From: Lentimicrobium sp.
GTDB taxonomy: Bacteria > Bacteroidota > Bacteroidia > Bacteroidales > Lentimicrobiaceae
NCBI GenBank assembly: GCA_024709105.1
Contig: JANJXJ010000056.1
Coordinates: 1 to 44,636, forward strand
Reading direction: 5' to 3'
DNA: 44,636 bases
The position numbers and the translations under genes are program-made. The notes under the pieces are model-generated. The model did not search any database. It was not told the DNA's origin and worked only from the letters and a program-made list of their open reading frames with translations. Positions 33,875 to 42,942 of the stretch are shown here, one piece after another (positions within the stretch are counted from its first letter, which is position 1; the number at the start of each line of letters is the position of its first letter).

Positions 33875-36040
33875 TTAATAACCAGTGTTCTGCTTCAGGT
33901 TCGGGTTTGACGACATCTCGGCAGCAGGAATAGGATAAAGGTTGCGATGGCTGCCGGTGGCAGTACCGTTGGCAACTTTACCTTTCCATGGCCACAAATA
34001 ATCGGCAGTGGTGAACTTGTTGTAACGGATAAGGTCAGTTCTGCGATGGCCTTCCCAGTAAAGTTCACGGGCACGTTCATCGAGAATGAAATCAAGTGTA
34101 AGTTCGCCAGCTGTGATATTTCCATCGGCAGCTCCGTAGGCACGGGTACGCAACTGATTTACAAGATCGAGGGCACGGCCTTCGCTTCCGCCTCCGCCAC
34201 GTTTAACTGCCTCAGCATACATCAGATATGCATCAGCCAAGCGGAACACCGGATAGTCAGTACAAACAAAATCAGGATGCGGGAAACGTGCAGGAGAACC
34301 ATCTTTGTTCACATTTTTGAACTTTGTAATGGCATAACCTTCAGTAAACTGGCCAATATCATTAATTTCCAGTGTCTGTCCGTCGGTCCAGAACATGGCA
34401 CGTTTGTCAAATGCAGCACGGGTAATGGTATAGGTGTAATCAGGAGTACCAAGTTTCAATTCAAAAGTATAGGTACCTGCATCAGGTATAGCAATGTTTG
34501 CTCCACCAGCTTCCAGTATTCCGTCGAAACCATCGTCACCATAATTGATATCCCAACCATCATTTGCACGGAATTTCACTTCACCGGCTGAGAGGTCAAG
34601 CATAGCTGTCCAAAGACCTGAAACAGGATCATAGGTCATATTCTGATCCGCATCCCATCCATTGGCAGTTGCTGACCCAATAACTCCCCAATCGGTTTTT
34701 ACCATTGTGTATGTAAAATCGTTCAGATTCACATTTAGCTTGTAATAACCGGTTTCGGCTGCAACAATATTTGCACCACCCGGATCAAGAGTACCGTCAA
34801 ATCCGTCGTCACCATAGTTAACATCCCATGAGGGGCCATCGGTAAATTTAAATTCTTTACCAGCTTCAACCCAGATGTAACCTTCATAATTACCATCGCT
34901 GTTAACTGATGCAAGCTGAGCAGAATTTGCAGGATCCCAGCTGGGTTCCATGTAGTTGCCTGGCACATAAATAACAGGGTAGCTGTTTTTATGATTTCTT
35001 GGGCGAGGTGTACTAAATATTCCGTTTACAATGTCTGGATAGAACTTCTGAACCAAAGCCTTGGTTGTACGAATACCACCCCAACCTCCGCCAACACCAA
35101 AGTCAGCAGCAGGCATGGTACCACCAATAGCAGCATGAATCAGATAAACCATTCCACCATATGAGCGGGTATATTCACCATCATAATTGATAGAGAATAT
35201 AAGCTCCGGGCTGGTATGGTTGTCTGCCATAAAGTTATCGGAATAAGCAGGTGCCAATGTATATCCTGCATCAAGAACTTTTTCCAGATAGGTAACAGCA
35301 TCTGCATATCTGTTTTGTCCGGTGTAAACCTCGGCATTCAGGTAAAGTTTTGCAAGAAGCATCCATGCAGCAGCCTTATCGGCACGGCCATACATAAACC
35401 TGGGATTACCCAGATCATTTTCGATGGCTTTCAGTTCGCTTTCGATGTAGTTAAAAAGGTCGGTCCTTCCAATCTGTCTGGGGAAGAATGCACCGGGAGT
35501 ATCATCTTCAGTCACAAAACTGGGGTTACCAAACAAATCAAGTGCATGCCAGTAAGAGTGAGCTCTGATAAATCTGGCTTCAGCCATATATTGTTTGTAT
35601 TCTTCTTTGCCAACTGTATTCCTGATATATTCATTGGATACAGAGATAGTGAAGAAGATTCTTGAATAAAGGGCAGCAATAAATACATCATTTACAGCCC
35701 AGGTCTGCCAGTGAAAATCCTTGATTGTGGCATCGTTCCAGGCAATAACTGCTTCGTCAGTTGAAAGTTCCTGAGCATTCCAGTATTGACGCAGGTAATT
35801 TGAGAAACCTTCATCAATTCCTCTGATATCTGGTTTTCCAGAAGGGCCTTCTTGCCCGCTTGTTGCATAAGAAGCATATAATTTTGCCAGAGCTTGCACA
35901 TAAGACTCAGGTGTATCAAAAACAACTGAAGCAGTGGGAAGGTTCTTATCCAAAGGGGTAACATCCAGGTCCTTGAGACAGGATGTTGACATGACTACCA
36001 AAGCTAAGGCAGCCAATGTTATTTTAAGATATTTTTTCAT
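33875..36040 (-). CDS. SusD-family surface lipoprotein with inserted SusE/F-like binding repeats
   Basis: A 721-residue SusD/RagB homologue, much longer than the usual 500-560. The lipoprotein signal ends at C21 (STSC). The TPR-like SusD core (about 25-350, with EARFIRAHSYWHALDLFGNP) resumes at about 545 (FDKRAMFWTDGQ) and continues to the typical end (RLADAYLMYAEAVKRGGG, LDERARELYWEGHRRTDLIRY, NLYPIPAAEM). Between them, about 352-541 is an insert of two repeats sharing WDxNYGDDGFDG and GGANI; the second begins WGVIGSATANGWD, typical of SusE/SusF modules. It forms the lid of the SusC transporter, here carrying its own extra glycan-binding modules. Confidence 0.93.
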   Translation of the reverse strand: MKKYLKITLAALALVVMSTSCLKDLDVTPLDKNLPTASVVFDTPESYVQALAKLYASYATSGQEGPSGKPDIRGIDEGFSNYLRQYWNAQELSTDEAVIAWNDATIKDFHWQTWAVNDVFIAALYSRIFFTISVSNEYIRNTVGKEEYKQYMAEARFIRAHSYWHALDLFGNPSFVTEDDTPGAFFPRQIGRTDLFNYIESELKAIENDLGNPRFMYGRADKAAAWMLLAKLYLNAEVYTGQNRYADAVTYLEKVLDAGYTLAPAYSDNFMADNHTSPELIFSINYDGEYTRSYGGMVYLIHAAIGGTMPAADFGVGGGWGGIRTTKALVQKFYPDIVNGIFSTPRPRNHKNSYPVIYVPGNYMEPSWDPANSAQLASVNSDGNYEGYIWVEAGKEFKFTDGPSWDVNYGDDGFDGTLDPGGANIVAAETGYYKLNVNLNDFTYTMVKTDWGVIGSATANGWDADQNMTYDPVSGLWTAMLDLSAGEVKFRANDGWDINYGDDGFDGILEAGGANIAIPDAGTYTFELKLGTPDYTYTITRAAFDKRAMFWTDGQTLEINDIGQFTEGYAITKFKNVNKDGSPARFPHPDFVCTDYPVFRLADAYLMYAEAVKRGGGGSEGRALDLVNQLRTRAYGAADGNITAGELTLDFILDERARELYWEGHRRTDLIRYNKFTTADYLWPWKGKVANGTATGSHRNLYPIPAAEMSSNPNLKQNTGY
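34418..34987 (-). repeat. Two internal repeats coding the SusE/F-like insert in susD
   Basis: The two copies encode about residues 355-448 and 451-541 of the SusD protein. The most similar core, WD-NYGDDGFDG-L-x-GGANI, lies near 34780-34830 and 34500-34560. The DNA copies have diverged but remain aligned codon by codon. Confidence 0.8.
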
Positions 36041-36052
36041 GTTTAGTTGGGA

Positions 36053-39000
36053 TTAAAAGTTTACATTAACACCCAATACAAAGGTTCTGGCACGGGGGTA
36101 GAAATTGTTGTCAATTCCACCATCAACTTCCGGATCCAGGCCATTGTATTTGGTAATAACCAATGCGTTCTGAACAGTAAAACTGAACCTTGCATTCAGT
36201 TTTTCAGTAAAGAGTTTATCTACATTGTAGCCAACACTGATGTTGTCGAGCCTGAAGAAACTGGCATTTTCAACATAGAAATCTGACCAGTACTGAGGAT
36301 TCTGGAATCTGGTGTTGTTAACCTGAGTAGGCAGGTTATTGAAGAATCCGCTTTGATTGTAAAGGCTGGCATAAACCGCCCTGTCGGAAGCTACGTTATT
36401 GTAGACATAATTTCCAATATTTACCCTGGCAGAAACCATAGCATCAAAACTCTTGTAACGGAAAGATGAATTAATACCCATTACAAAGTCGGGTGCAGGT
36501 TTTTCATAATGATATTTATTATCATCAGACCCTGCAATATTTCCGCCCTTTCCGCTGCGATCAATATACAAACCTTCAATTGGCATACCGTTTACATCAA
36601 AAACTTGCTGTAACACGAAAAATGAATTTGCCGGATAACCAATACTGTGTATCTGAACAGTATTTCCTACACCGCCTGAAATCCCTCCAACTGCAGTACC
36701 TTTTGAAGTTTCATCATCAGTAAGCAAAAGTTTTGTAATTTCATTCTTATTGTATGAAATGTTATATCCAATACTCCAGGAAACATCCTTTGTGACTATT
36801 GGTTTATAATCCAACATCAATTCAACTCCTCTGTTTTCCATACTTCCAACATTTGTAGTAAGGAAGTTTGAGAAATTAGTCCCTGATGAAATAGGAATCT
36901 CAGCCAACAGGTCTTCGGTTTCTCTCAAATATGCATCAACAGAACCAGTAAATCTGTTATTGAAAAATCCGAAATCAAGTCCAATGTTGTAGGTAGTTGT
37001 AGACTCCCATTTAAGATCCTTATCGTATGGATTAGGACGTAAGGTTGGGTACCAAACACCACCAAATTCATAATAAGCAGTAGGATCTGCAATCTGATAA
37101 ATTGCCTGATATGGATAGTAGTTATCTCCGATATCCTGTTGTCCGGTAACTCCCCAGCCCAACCTTAATTTCAGCTCAGAAAGATTTTCGTAGCTCTTAA
37201 GAAAACCTTCGTGATTAATTTTCCATGCAAAAGCAGCTGCAGGGAAAAGGCCCCAGCGATTTGCCTCTGAGAACCTTGAAGATCCATCATTACGGAGAGT
37301 AAAGGTAACCAGATATTTATCCAGCAAAGTATAATTTAACCTTCCGAAAAAAGAAACAAGGAAATTTTCATTGATATAGGAAGTGTATTTCAGACTATCC
37401 TTATCTTCATTTTCCTGGAAAGTACGAGGCCAGTTGGTCCCTTCCCTTTGAAAATGTTGCCATGAGTATCCTGCTGTTAGATCAAATTTACTGGCAATTG
37501 CAGTTACTTCTTTAACATAATTGAAGTAAAAGTCTAATTGCTCATTTTTCTTGTTTTGAGTATAATCAACAAAACGGCCAATACCATCTCTGAAAGTAAA
37601 AGCTGCATTGGTCGGAGCATTATTGATTCCTTCACTGTCTGAATAGTCGAATCCTACGTTAAGTACAGCCCTTAATTCAGGAATAAAATGGAATTTATAA
37701 TCAAACTGTGCATTTCCAATCATGCGGTTCACAGTTGAATTATTTTCGGTCTGCTCAAGGAGAGCGACAGGATTGCTAACTCCAATAGGGTTGGGATATC
37801 CGTTGGGATCCATTGAGCCATCAGGAAGAACATCGGAAAGATTTACCCAGGTAAAATAACCACCAAATCTTTCATTTCCATTGCGAACAGGTTGAGTAGG
37901 GTCAAATGCTACCGAAGAGCCTACAGCTCCAAATTCACTAAATTGGAATTTTTCCTGACTACCCCTTAAATTAATATCAACTTTGAGATGATCTTTTAGC
38001 AAGGATGGACTTAGGTTTATTGACCCGGTTACCCTTTGCATACCGGTTGTACGCACAATTCCCTGCTGATCGGTATAACCCAGCGAAGCTCTGTAAGGAA
38101 GTGATTTAAGGTTACCAAAAAAGCTAAGATTATGATCCTGCGTAACTGATGTTTTGTAAACCTCACTCTGCCAATCTGTATTTTCGCTTCCTAACCGCTT
38201 AAGTGCATCGTCATTGAGTCCGGAAAAACCCTGGTTTTTCAGATTTGTTGCAAGTTCGCGAAACTCATCGCCTGAAAATACTTCAAGAGTTTTAGGAATA
38301 GTGTTCATTGAAAGATTAGCATTATAGCTCACTTTAAGTTTTGAACTTCCTGCTGTATTACCTTTTTTAGTTGTAATTAAAATTACACCATTAGAAGCCC
38401 GCGAACCATAAATAGCAGTTGCAGAAGCATCTTTAAGAACAGTAAATGACTCAATGTCATTGGGATTCAGCGATGCCAGGATGTTTGATGTCCCGGAAAT
38501 TCCGGTGTTATCAATAGCAATGCCGTTAATAACAATCAAAGGATCATTGCTGGCTTGCAATGATGATCCTCCGCGAACTCTGATGGTTGCACCAGCTCCC
38601 GGAGCACCGCTGTTGGTGGTAATTACCACACCGGTGGTTTTACCAACCAGCAGTTCCTGCGGGCTGGTGATGGCTCCGCGGTTAAAATCCTTGGATGAAA
38701 CAACTGCAACTGATCCGGTAGCATCACTTTTCTTAACGCTACCATAACCAATAATTACAGCCTCCTCGAGTGTGGTAACCGAGGGAACCATAACTACATT
38801 AAGGTTGGTTTGGGCGCCTACAAGAACTTCCTGTGTATTGTATCCCACAAAGGAGAACACAAGGGTTGATCCTGCATCGGCATTGAGGGTGTATTTACCG
38901 TCAATGTCGGTGATGGTTCCTGATGAAGTGCCCTTAATTAAGATGGAGACCCCGGGTATGGTTTGTCCATCATTTGCATCTGTTACCCTTCCTGAAACTT

Positions 39001-39085
39001 TAACTCCCTGGGAATAACCCTGAAAGCCAAAGGCAAGTCCGAGCATCAGAAACAGAACTTTCAGCAATGAATAATGCTTCTTCAT
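36053..39085 (-). CDS. SusC/RagA-family TonB-linked outer-membrane transporter
   Basis: A 1010-residue TonB-dependent importer for oligosaccharides. In order: signal peptide (to about residue 25, ending GYSQ), carboxypeptidase-regulatory-like domain (VKVSGRVTDANDGQTIPGVS, about 28-107), TonB box region VTTLEEAVIIGYGSVKKSDATGSV (SusC signature), plug (VRGGSSLQASNDPLIVINGI, KDASATAIYGSRASNGVILITTKKG), and a large barrel ending FVLGVNVNF. It is the first gene of the susC-susD-susE operon, 12 bp before susD. With SusD it forms the pedal-bin complex. The two LacI-type operators at 39378-39401 are its likely control. Confidence 0.95.
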   Translation of the reverse strand: MKKHYSLLKVLFLMLGLAFGFQGYSQGVKVSGRVTDANDGQTIPGVSILIKGTSSGTITDIDGKYTLNADAGSTLVFSFVGYNTQEVLVGAQTNLNVVMVPSVTTLEEAVIIGYGSVKKSDATGSVAVVSSKDFNRGAITSPQELLVGKTTGVVITTNSGAPGAGATIRVRGGSSLQASNDPLIVINGIAIDNTGISGTSNILASLNPNDIESFTVLKDASATAIYGSRASNGVILITTKKGNTAGSSKLKVSYNANLSMNTIPKTLEVFSGDEFRELATNLKNQGFSGLNDDALKRLGSENTDWQSEVYKTSVTQDHNLSFFGNLKSLPYRASLGYTDQQGIVRTTGMQRVTGSINLSPSLLKDHLKVDINLRGSQEKFQFSEFGAVGSSVAFDPTQPVRNGNERFGGYFTWVNLSDVLPDGSMDPNGYPNPIGVSNPVALLEQTENNSTVNRMIGNAQFDYKFHFIPELRAVLNVGFDYSDSEGINNAPTNAAFTFRDGIGRFVDYTQNKKNEQLDFYFNYVKEVTAIASKFDLTAGYSWQHFQREGTNWPRTFQENEDKDSLKYTSYINENFLVSFFGRLNYTLLDKYLVTFTLRNDGSSRFSEANRWGLFPAAAFAWKINHEGFLKSYENLSELKLRLGWGVTGQQDIGDNYYPYQAIYQIADPTAYYEFGGVWYPTLRPNPYDKDLKWESTTTYNIGLDFGFFNNRFTGSVDAYLRETEDLLAEIPISSGTNFSNFLTTNVGSMENRGVELMLDYKPIVTKDVSWSIGYNISYNKNEITKLLLTDDETSKGTAVGGISGGVGNTVQIHSIGYPANSFFVLQQVFDVNGMPIEGLYIDRSGKGGNIAGSDDNKYHYEKPAPDFVMGINSSFRYKSFDAMVSARVNIGNYVYNNVASDRAVYASLYNQSGFFNNLPTQVNNTRFQNPQYWSDFYVENASFFRLDNISVGYNVDKLFTEKLNARFSFTVQNALVITKYNGLDPEVDGGIDNNFYPRARTFVLGVNVNF

Positions 39086-39551
39086 AATTCTGATTTTGGT
39101 TGGTGGTTTAATTTATGTTAACTGAAACTGAATTAAAATTAAAAAAACTCTGACATCTTCAGGCTGTTTCACTAAAAATTCTCCGTAAAAACTGTTTATG
39201 CTTCGGAGCAGAAAAAACCCAAACTTTTAAACAATAAAAAGTTATTTTGAAAATTTTTTAAAAACATCACAAAAAACGCTTATTTTATGCTGTTTTCGTG
39301 GTACAATGTTAAGCAAAAATTAATTAATTATTTAAGGTTTATTAACAAAAATTTTCGAAAAATGAAAAAAAACTATTGCAAACGTTTCCGCAATCGTTTG
39401 CATTAAACAAAAAAACCGTAAAATTTGAACTTTTACGAATCCAAAAACAAGATTTCTTTGTTAATCTGAAAAAAAATGAATGGATTTCAGCATCAATTCA
39501 ATTAATATTTACCTTTATCCATTAATTGCAATAACGCCCTTAAACAAAAAA
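39086..39551. other. 466-bp divergent control region between susC and lacI
   Basis: Very AT-rich. It contains the tandem LacI-type operators at 39378-39401. Candidate promoters are weak: CAATGTTA near 39304-39311 (minus strand TAACATTG, 7/8), and TTTCTTTG near 39453 (plus, 7/8). No protein-like ORF was seen between the start codons. Confidence 0.5.
39378..39401. promoter_or_regulatory. Two adjacent LacI-family operators
   Basis: The 12-mers GCAAACGTTTCC (39378-39389) and GCAATCGTTTGC (39390-39401) abut exactly. Each is CG-centred and differs by one base from the ideal palindrome GCAAACGTTTGC. Together they also make a larger inverted repeat, TGCAAACG-N10-CGTTTGCA. The form is typical of LacI-family binding, and a LacI-family gene starts 150 bp away. 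Confidence 0.75.
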
Positions 39552-40562
39552 ATGAAGTCAACCTTAATCTCAATCAACGACATAGCCCGGGCATTGGGCA
39601 TCTCCCCCTCTACTGTTTCAAGAGCTTTGAAGGACCATCCTGATATAAGCACTGAAACCAAAAGAATAGTAAAGGAGTATGCCGAACAGGTAAATTACCG
39701 GCCCAACGCACTGGCTCTTAGCCTTAAACGTCAAAGATCCAACACATTAGGGCTGATTATTCCCGAAATTACCCACCATTTCTTTTCTTCCGTGATAAGC
39801 GGAATTGAAGAATTAGCCTATGCCAAAGGGTATCGGTTAATCATTTGTCAGTCAAATGAAGACTACCGCCGCGAAGTGATCAATACTCAGGTGTTGCTCG
39901 ACAACCGGGTTGATGGAATTTTGATTTCAATAAGCAAGAATACGCATGATCACGGGCATTTCAAAGACTTGATTGACAGCGGAATACCTCTTGTTTTTCT
40001 AGACAGGGTTAGCGAAAGCGTTGAAACCGACAGGGTTGTTACTGCCGATTTTGAAGGTGCTTTGATAGCTACCAGTCATTTGATAGAAAGAGGTTGCAGA
40101 AAAATAATGCATCTGGCATCTCCCGCGCACCTGCATGTAGGAAGGCTTCGCAAGGAAGGCTACCAGAAAGCTCTTTTAAATTTTGGAATTGAAGCCCGGG
40201 ATGAACTGATAGTTTATTGTGATAACCGGCAGGAGGTTTACCAGATAAAAGACAAGATACTCGCTTTGGCTCCTGAGATTGATGGAATTTTTGCCGTAAA
40301 TGATTTTACTGCTATTGCTGCCATGCAAATTCTGCAGGAAAACGGATACAAAATACCCGATGATATTGCTGTGACCGGTTTTGGAAACGACCCGATTGCA
40401 GGAATTGCCTGTCCTCCGCTTACTACTGTTGAGCAGCGGGGATTTGAAATGGGCAGGCAGGCTGTTGAAATACTTATCAGGCGTATTGAGGATCCATCTA
40501 CTTTTATTGATTTTCAAACCAGGGTGATACCAGTATCCCTTGAAAAAAGAGCTTCAACATAA
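39552..40562 (+). CDS. LacI-family transcription regulator of the PUL
   Basis: A 336-residue regulator. The ATG at 39552 (MKSTLISINDIARALG) places the helix-turn-helix at the very N-terminus as usual; the frame is open to 39480. The HTH/hinge reads ISINDIARALGISPSTVSRALKDHP, with the hinge RPNALALSLKR. The periplasmic-binding-protein-like core includes LGLIIPEITHHFFSSVISGIE, FVLD-type VFLDRVSE, and the C-terminal DDIAVTGFGNDPIA. It diverges from susC with tandem operators between, so it probably controls the PUL and itself. The inducer is unknown, probably a maltooligosaccharide. Confidence 0.93.
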   Translation: MKSTLISINDIARALGISPSTVSRALKDHPDISTETKRIVKEYAEQVNYRPNALALSLKRQRSNTLGLIIPEITHHFFSSVISGIEELAYAKGYRLIICQSNEDYRREVINTQVLLDNRVDGILISISKNTHDHGHFKDLIDSGIPLVFLDRVSESVETDRVVTADFEGALIATSHLIERGCRKIMHLASPAHLHVGRLRKEGYQKALLNFGIEARDELIVYCDNRQEVYQIKDKILALAPEIDGIFAVNDFTAIAAMQILQENGYKIPDDIAVTGFGNDPIAGIACPPLTTVEQRGFEMGRQAVEILIRRIEDPSTFIDFQTRVIPVSLEKRAST

Positions 40563-40638
40563 AAGCTTGATTTTATGATACTGCAGCCTGAGCCGGAAAC
40601 CACGGCAGCGAATTTTATATACCATTAACCTTACTAAT

Positions 40639-42489
40639 ATGAAAAGACTGATTAATCTATTGATTCTGGCAGGCATGATTTTATCTTCGTGCAAAAGCCC
40701 TGAAAAGCAAACAACTGCTTCAGGCCCTCCCGAATGGTCAAAAAACGTAATCTGGTATCAGATTTTTGTTGAACGTTTTAACAACGGCGACAAAACCAAT
40801 GACCCTACCATTGCAACAATATCAACACCAACAGCATCTTTTCCAGTACCCGATGATTGGGCAGTTACGCCATGGACCAGCGATTGGTATACTCAGGAAC
40901 CGTGGGCTGCAAAAACCACACGTGGTTTGCGCGAAACGATGCAACACCGCAGGTATGGCGGAGACCTGCAAGGCATTTTTGATAAACTGGATTATCTTTC
41001 CGACCTTGGTATTACAGCGATTTATTTAAATCCGATTAATGATGCGCCCTCTCTGCATAAATACGATGCCCGCAGCTATCATCACATTGATGTAAACTTC
41101 GGGCCAGATCCGCAGGGCGACCTCGAAATCATTGCATCCGAAAAAGCTGATGATCCATCCACATGGAAATGGACTTCTGCCGATAAAATGTTCCTTCAGT
41201 TGGTTGAAGAGCTTCACAAACGAGGCATCAGGGTTATTGTTGACTTTTCATGGAACCACACGGGGGTGCTTTTCCCCGCATGGCAGGATATTGTGAAAAA
41301 CCAAAAAGAATCAGCCTTTAGTGACTGGTACGAAATTGTGAATTGGGACAACCCTGAAACTAACGAAAATGAGTTTGAATACAAAGGCTGGCTGAATATA
41401 ATGAGCCTTCCTGAACTGAAGAAAGTAAATCTTACCGGGGAGCGTAAGCATGGCCATCCTTATGAGGGCAACATCAATGATGGCGCAAAAAAGCATATTT
41501 TTGATGTTACAAAACGCTGGCTGGCTCCAGATGGTGACATAAATAAAGGTATTGACGGATTCCGGCTTGATGTTGCTGACCAGGTACCCATGGGCTTCTG
41601 GAGAGATTATCGTGCGTTTGTAAAGTCAGTAAACCCCGAAGCTTATCTGGTTGGTGAAATCTGGTGGGAGCAGTGGCCCGATGATTTTATGGATCCGAAA
41701 CCCTATATCAACGATTCAGTTTTTGACGCCATAATGTATTATCATGCATACCGGCCGGCAAGAGGTTTCTTTGCAGGTGGTATTCCTGTTTTTGATGCTA
41801 AAGGCCTGGCTGACAAGCTTAATGAAGACTGGAGCAGAATGGAAGAGCCATTCAGGTATGGACTGATGAATGTAAATGCCACACACGACAGCCCCAGGTT
41901 ATTGTCATGTTTTGCAAACAAAGGCAAGTACAAATATAAAGCTTCTCCGCACGAAGATACTGCCTATATCAGCGGACGCCCCGATGACGACACCTATACC
42001 CGGGTTAAACTTTACCTTGCTCACCAATATACCATAATAGGATCTCCGCATATCTGGAATGGCGATGAATTCGGAATGTGGGGCGGCGATGACCCCGATG
42101 AAAGAAAACCGTTGTGGTGGGAAGAATTGAAGTTTGATGATGAAACCAGAACCAACATTAAACCAGGTAAAAAGCAATTCGATCAGGTGGGGTTTAACCG
42201 CGACATGTATGAGTATTATAAAAAACTGATTGATATCAGGAAAAAGTATCCGGTATTAAGTTCAGGAAGAATGGAGTTTTTGTTTGCCGAAGGCAGCCTG
42301 TTGGTTTATAAAAGGGAACAACCAGGTGAGAGTACAATAATTTGTGCTTTTAATCTTGATTCGGTGGCAAAAGAATTTGAATTGCCATTTTCAAAAGAAT
42401 ACACCGATTTATTGACATCAGAAACTTTCGAAGGGCAAAAGTTTGAATTAGGCCCTAAAAAAGCAGTTCTGCTGACAGAATTAAAATAA
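40639..42489 (+). CDS. GH13 alpha-amylase-family lipoprotein
   Basis: A 616-residue glycoside hydrolase 13 enzyme with a lipoprotein signal (LSSC18), so likely on the outer membrane. Catalytic residues are D311 (GIDGFRLDVADQV, nucleophile), E340 (LVGEIWW, acid/base) and D417 (ATHDSPRLL, stabiliser). The first region is DLGITAIYLNPI, and the second VDFSWNHTG. A C-terminal beta domain (about 520-616) follows. The sequence resembles cyclomaltodextrinase/neopullulanase-type members that open or cleave maltodextrins; the exact action on starch, pullulan or cyclodextrin is not set. It lies 76 bp after lacI, same strand. Confidence 0.92.
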   Translation: MKRLINLLILAGMILSSCKSPEKQTTASGPPEWSKNVIWYQIFVERFNNGDKTNDPTIATISTPTASFPVPDDWAVTPWTSDWYTQEPWAAKTTRGLRETMQHRRYGGDLQGIFDKLDYLSDLGITAIYLNPINDAPSLHKYDARSYHHIDVNFGPDPQGDLEIIASEKADDPSTWKWTSADKMFLQLVEELHKRGIRVIVDFSWNHTGVLFPAWQDIVKNQKESAFSDWYEIVNWDNPETNENEFEYKGWLNIMSLPELKKVNLTGERKHGHPYEGNINDGAKKHIFDVTKRWLAPDGDINKGIDGFRLDVADQVPMGFWRDYRAFVKSVNPEAYLVGEIWWEQWPDDFMDPKPYINDSVFDAIMYYHAYRPARGFFAGGIPVFDAKGLADKLNEDWSRMEEPFRYGLMNVNATHDSPRLLSCFANKGKYKYKASPHEDTAYISGRPDDDTYTRVKLYLAHQYTIIGSPHIWNGDEFGMWGGDDPDERKPLWWEELKFDDETRTNIKPGKKQFDQVGFNRDMYEYYKKLIDIRKKYPVLSSGRMEFLFAEGSLLVYKREQPGESTIICAFNLDSVAKEFELPFSKEYTDLLTSETFEGQKFELGPKKAVLLTELK

Positions 42490-42504
42490 GGATTAACCTC
42501 TTGA

Positions 42505-42536
42505 GAACTGCCGGAAGTCACCGGCAGTTCTTTTTT
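42505..42536 (+). terminator. Terminator after the GH13 gene
   Basis: Perfect 10-bp stem GAACTGCCGG-AAGTCA-CCGGCAGTTC followed by TTTTTT, 15 bp after the stop. Confidence 0.93.
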
Positions 42537-42669
42537 ACATCTTGCCATACCTGTTAATCGGTATTTATTACCCTCTTTTGGGTTCAAAAAAGCCCTGAAA
42601 ACAGCCTCAAAACCTTTTGAATTTTGTTAAAAAGTAGCAAAAACGAAAATCCTGTTATTGCGAATATTC

Positions 42670-42705
42670 AAAAAACACGAGCGCAGGATAAAAAAACACG
42701 AGCGC
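42670..42705 (+). repeat. Direct repeat AAAAAACACGAGCGC, two copies
   Basis: Identical 15-bp copies at 42670-42684 and 42691-42705, spaced exactly 21 bp from start to start (two helical turns). They lie in an intergenic stretch with no credible ORF. Confidence 0.7.
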
Positions 42706-42741
42706 TTGTACATTTTCTCACATCTCACTTGGCGGATGTTG

Positions 42742-42873
42742 CATCTTTGCAGTGTACTTATGATTAGCATCATTAGTTTACCGCAAAGGACATCCAAACC
42801 TTTGCAAATTATCATCCCTCCCTCCCCATCATGTCGTTAAAAGAAAACCTGCACATCCCGGCAGGTTTTTTTA
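42742..42873 (+). ncRNA. Candidate small structured RNA (promoter to terminator)
   Basis: CATCTTTG at 42742-42749 is a 7/8 match to the -7 consensus. It is followed by a GCAAAGG / CCTTTGC hairpin (42783-42789 with 42799-42805), a C-rich single strand near 42810-42829, and an intrinsic terminator (AACCTGC-N8-GCAGGTT, then T7) at 42846-42873. No ORF of protein-like composition fits between. The rightward GH13 gene is already closed by its own terminator 300 bp earlier, so this terminator needs another explanation. It may instead serve the leftward MFS gene, since read leftward it also has T-rich flanks. Confidence 0.3.
42846..42873 (+). terminator. Terminator-like hairpin in the GH13-MFS intergenic region
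   Basis: AACCTGC / GCAGGTT stem with loop ACATCCCG, then TTTTTTTATTTT on the plus strand, and a weaker TTTTCTTTT on the minus strand. Confidence 0.7.
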
Positions 42874-42885
42874 TTTTATTTTGTG

Positions 42886-42930
42886 CCAAAAATGACAAAA
42901 GCGGCTTCAGGCCGCTTTTGTCATTTTTGG
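42886..42930 (-). terminator. Perfect 20-bp inverted repeat after the MFS gene
   Basis: A 20-bp arm (CCAAAAATGACAAAAGCGGC) is repeated exactly in inverted form after a 5-nt loop TTCAG. It begins 12 bp after the MFS stop codon on the minus strand. It looks like a bidirectional terminator, though longer than normal and with little T-tract of its own. Confidence 0.65.
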
Positions 42931-42942
42931 AAACATCAACAA

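Noticed and set aside
42658-42840. Rightward 60-residue ORF (KKHER repeats)
   Set aside because: The repeated peptide only reflects the 15-bp DNA repeat; no plausible start region or family.
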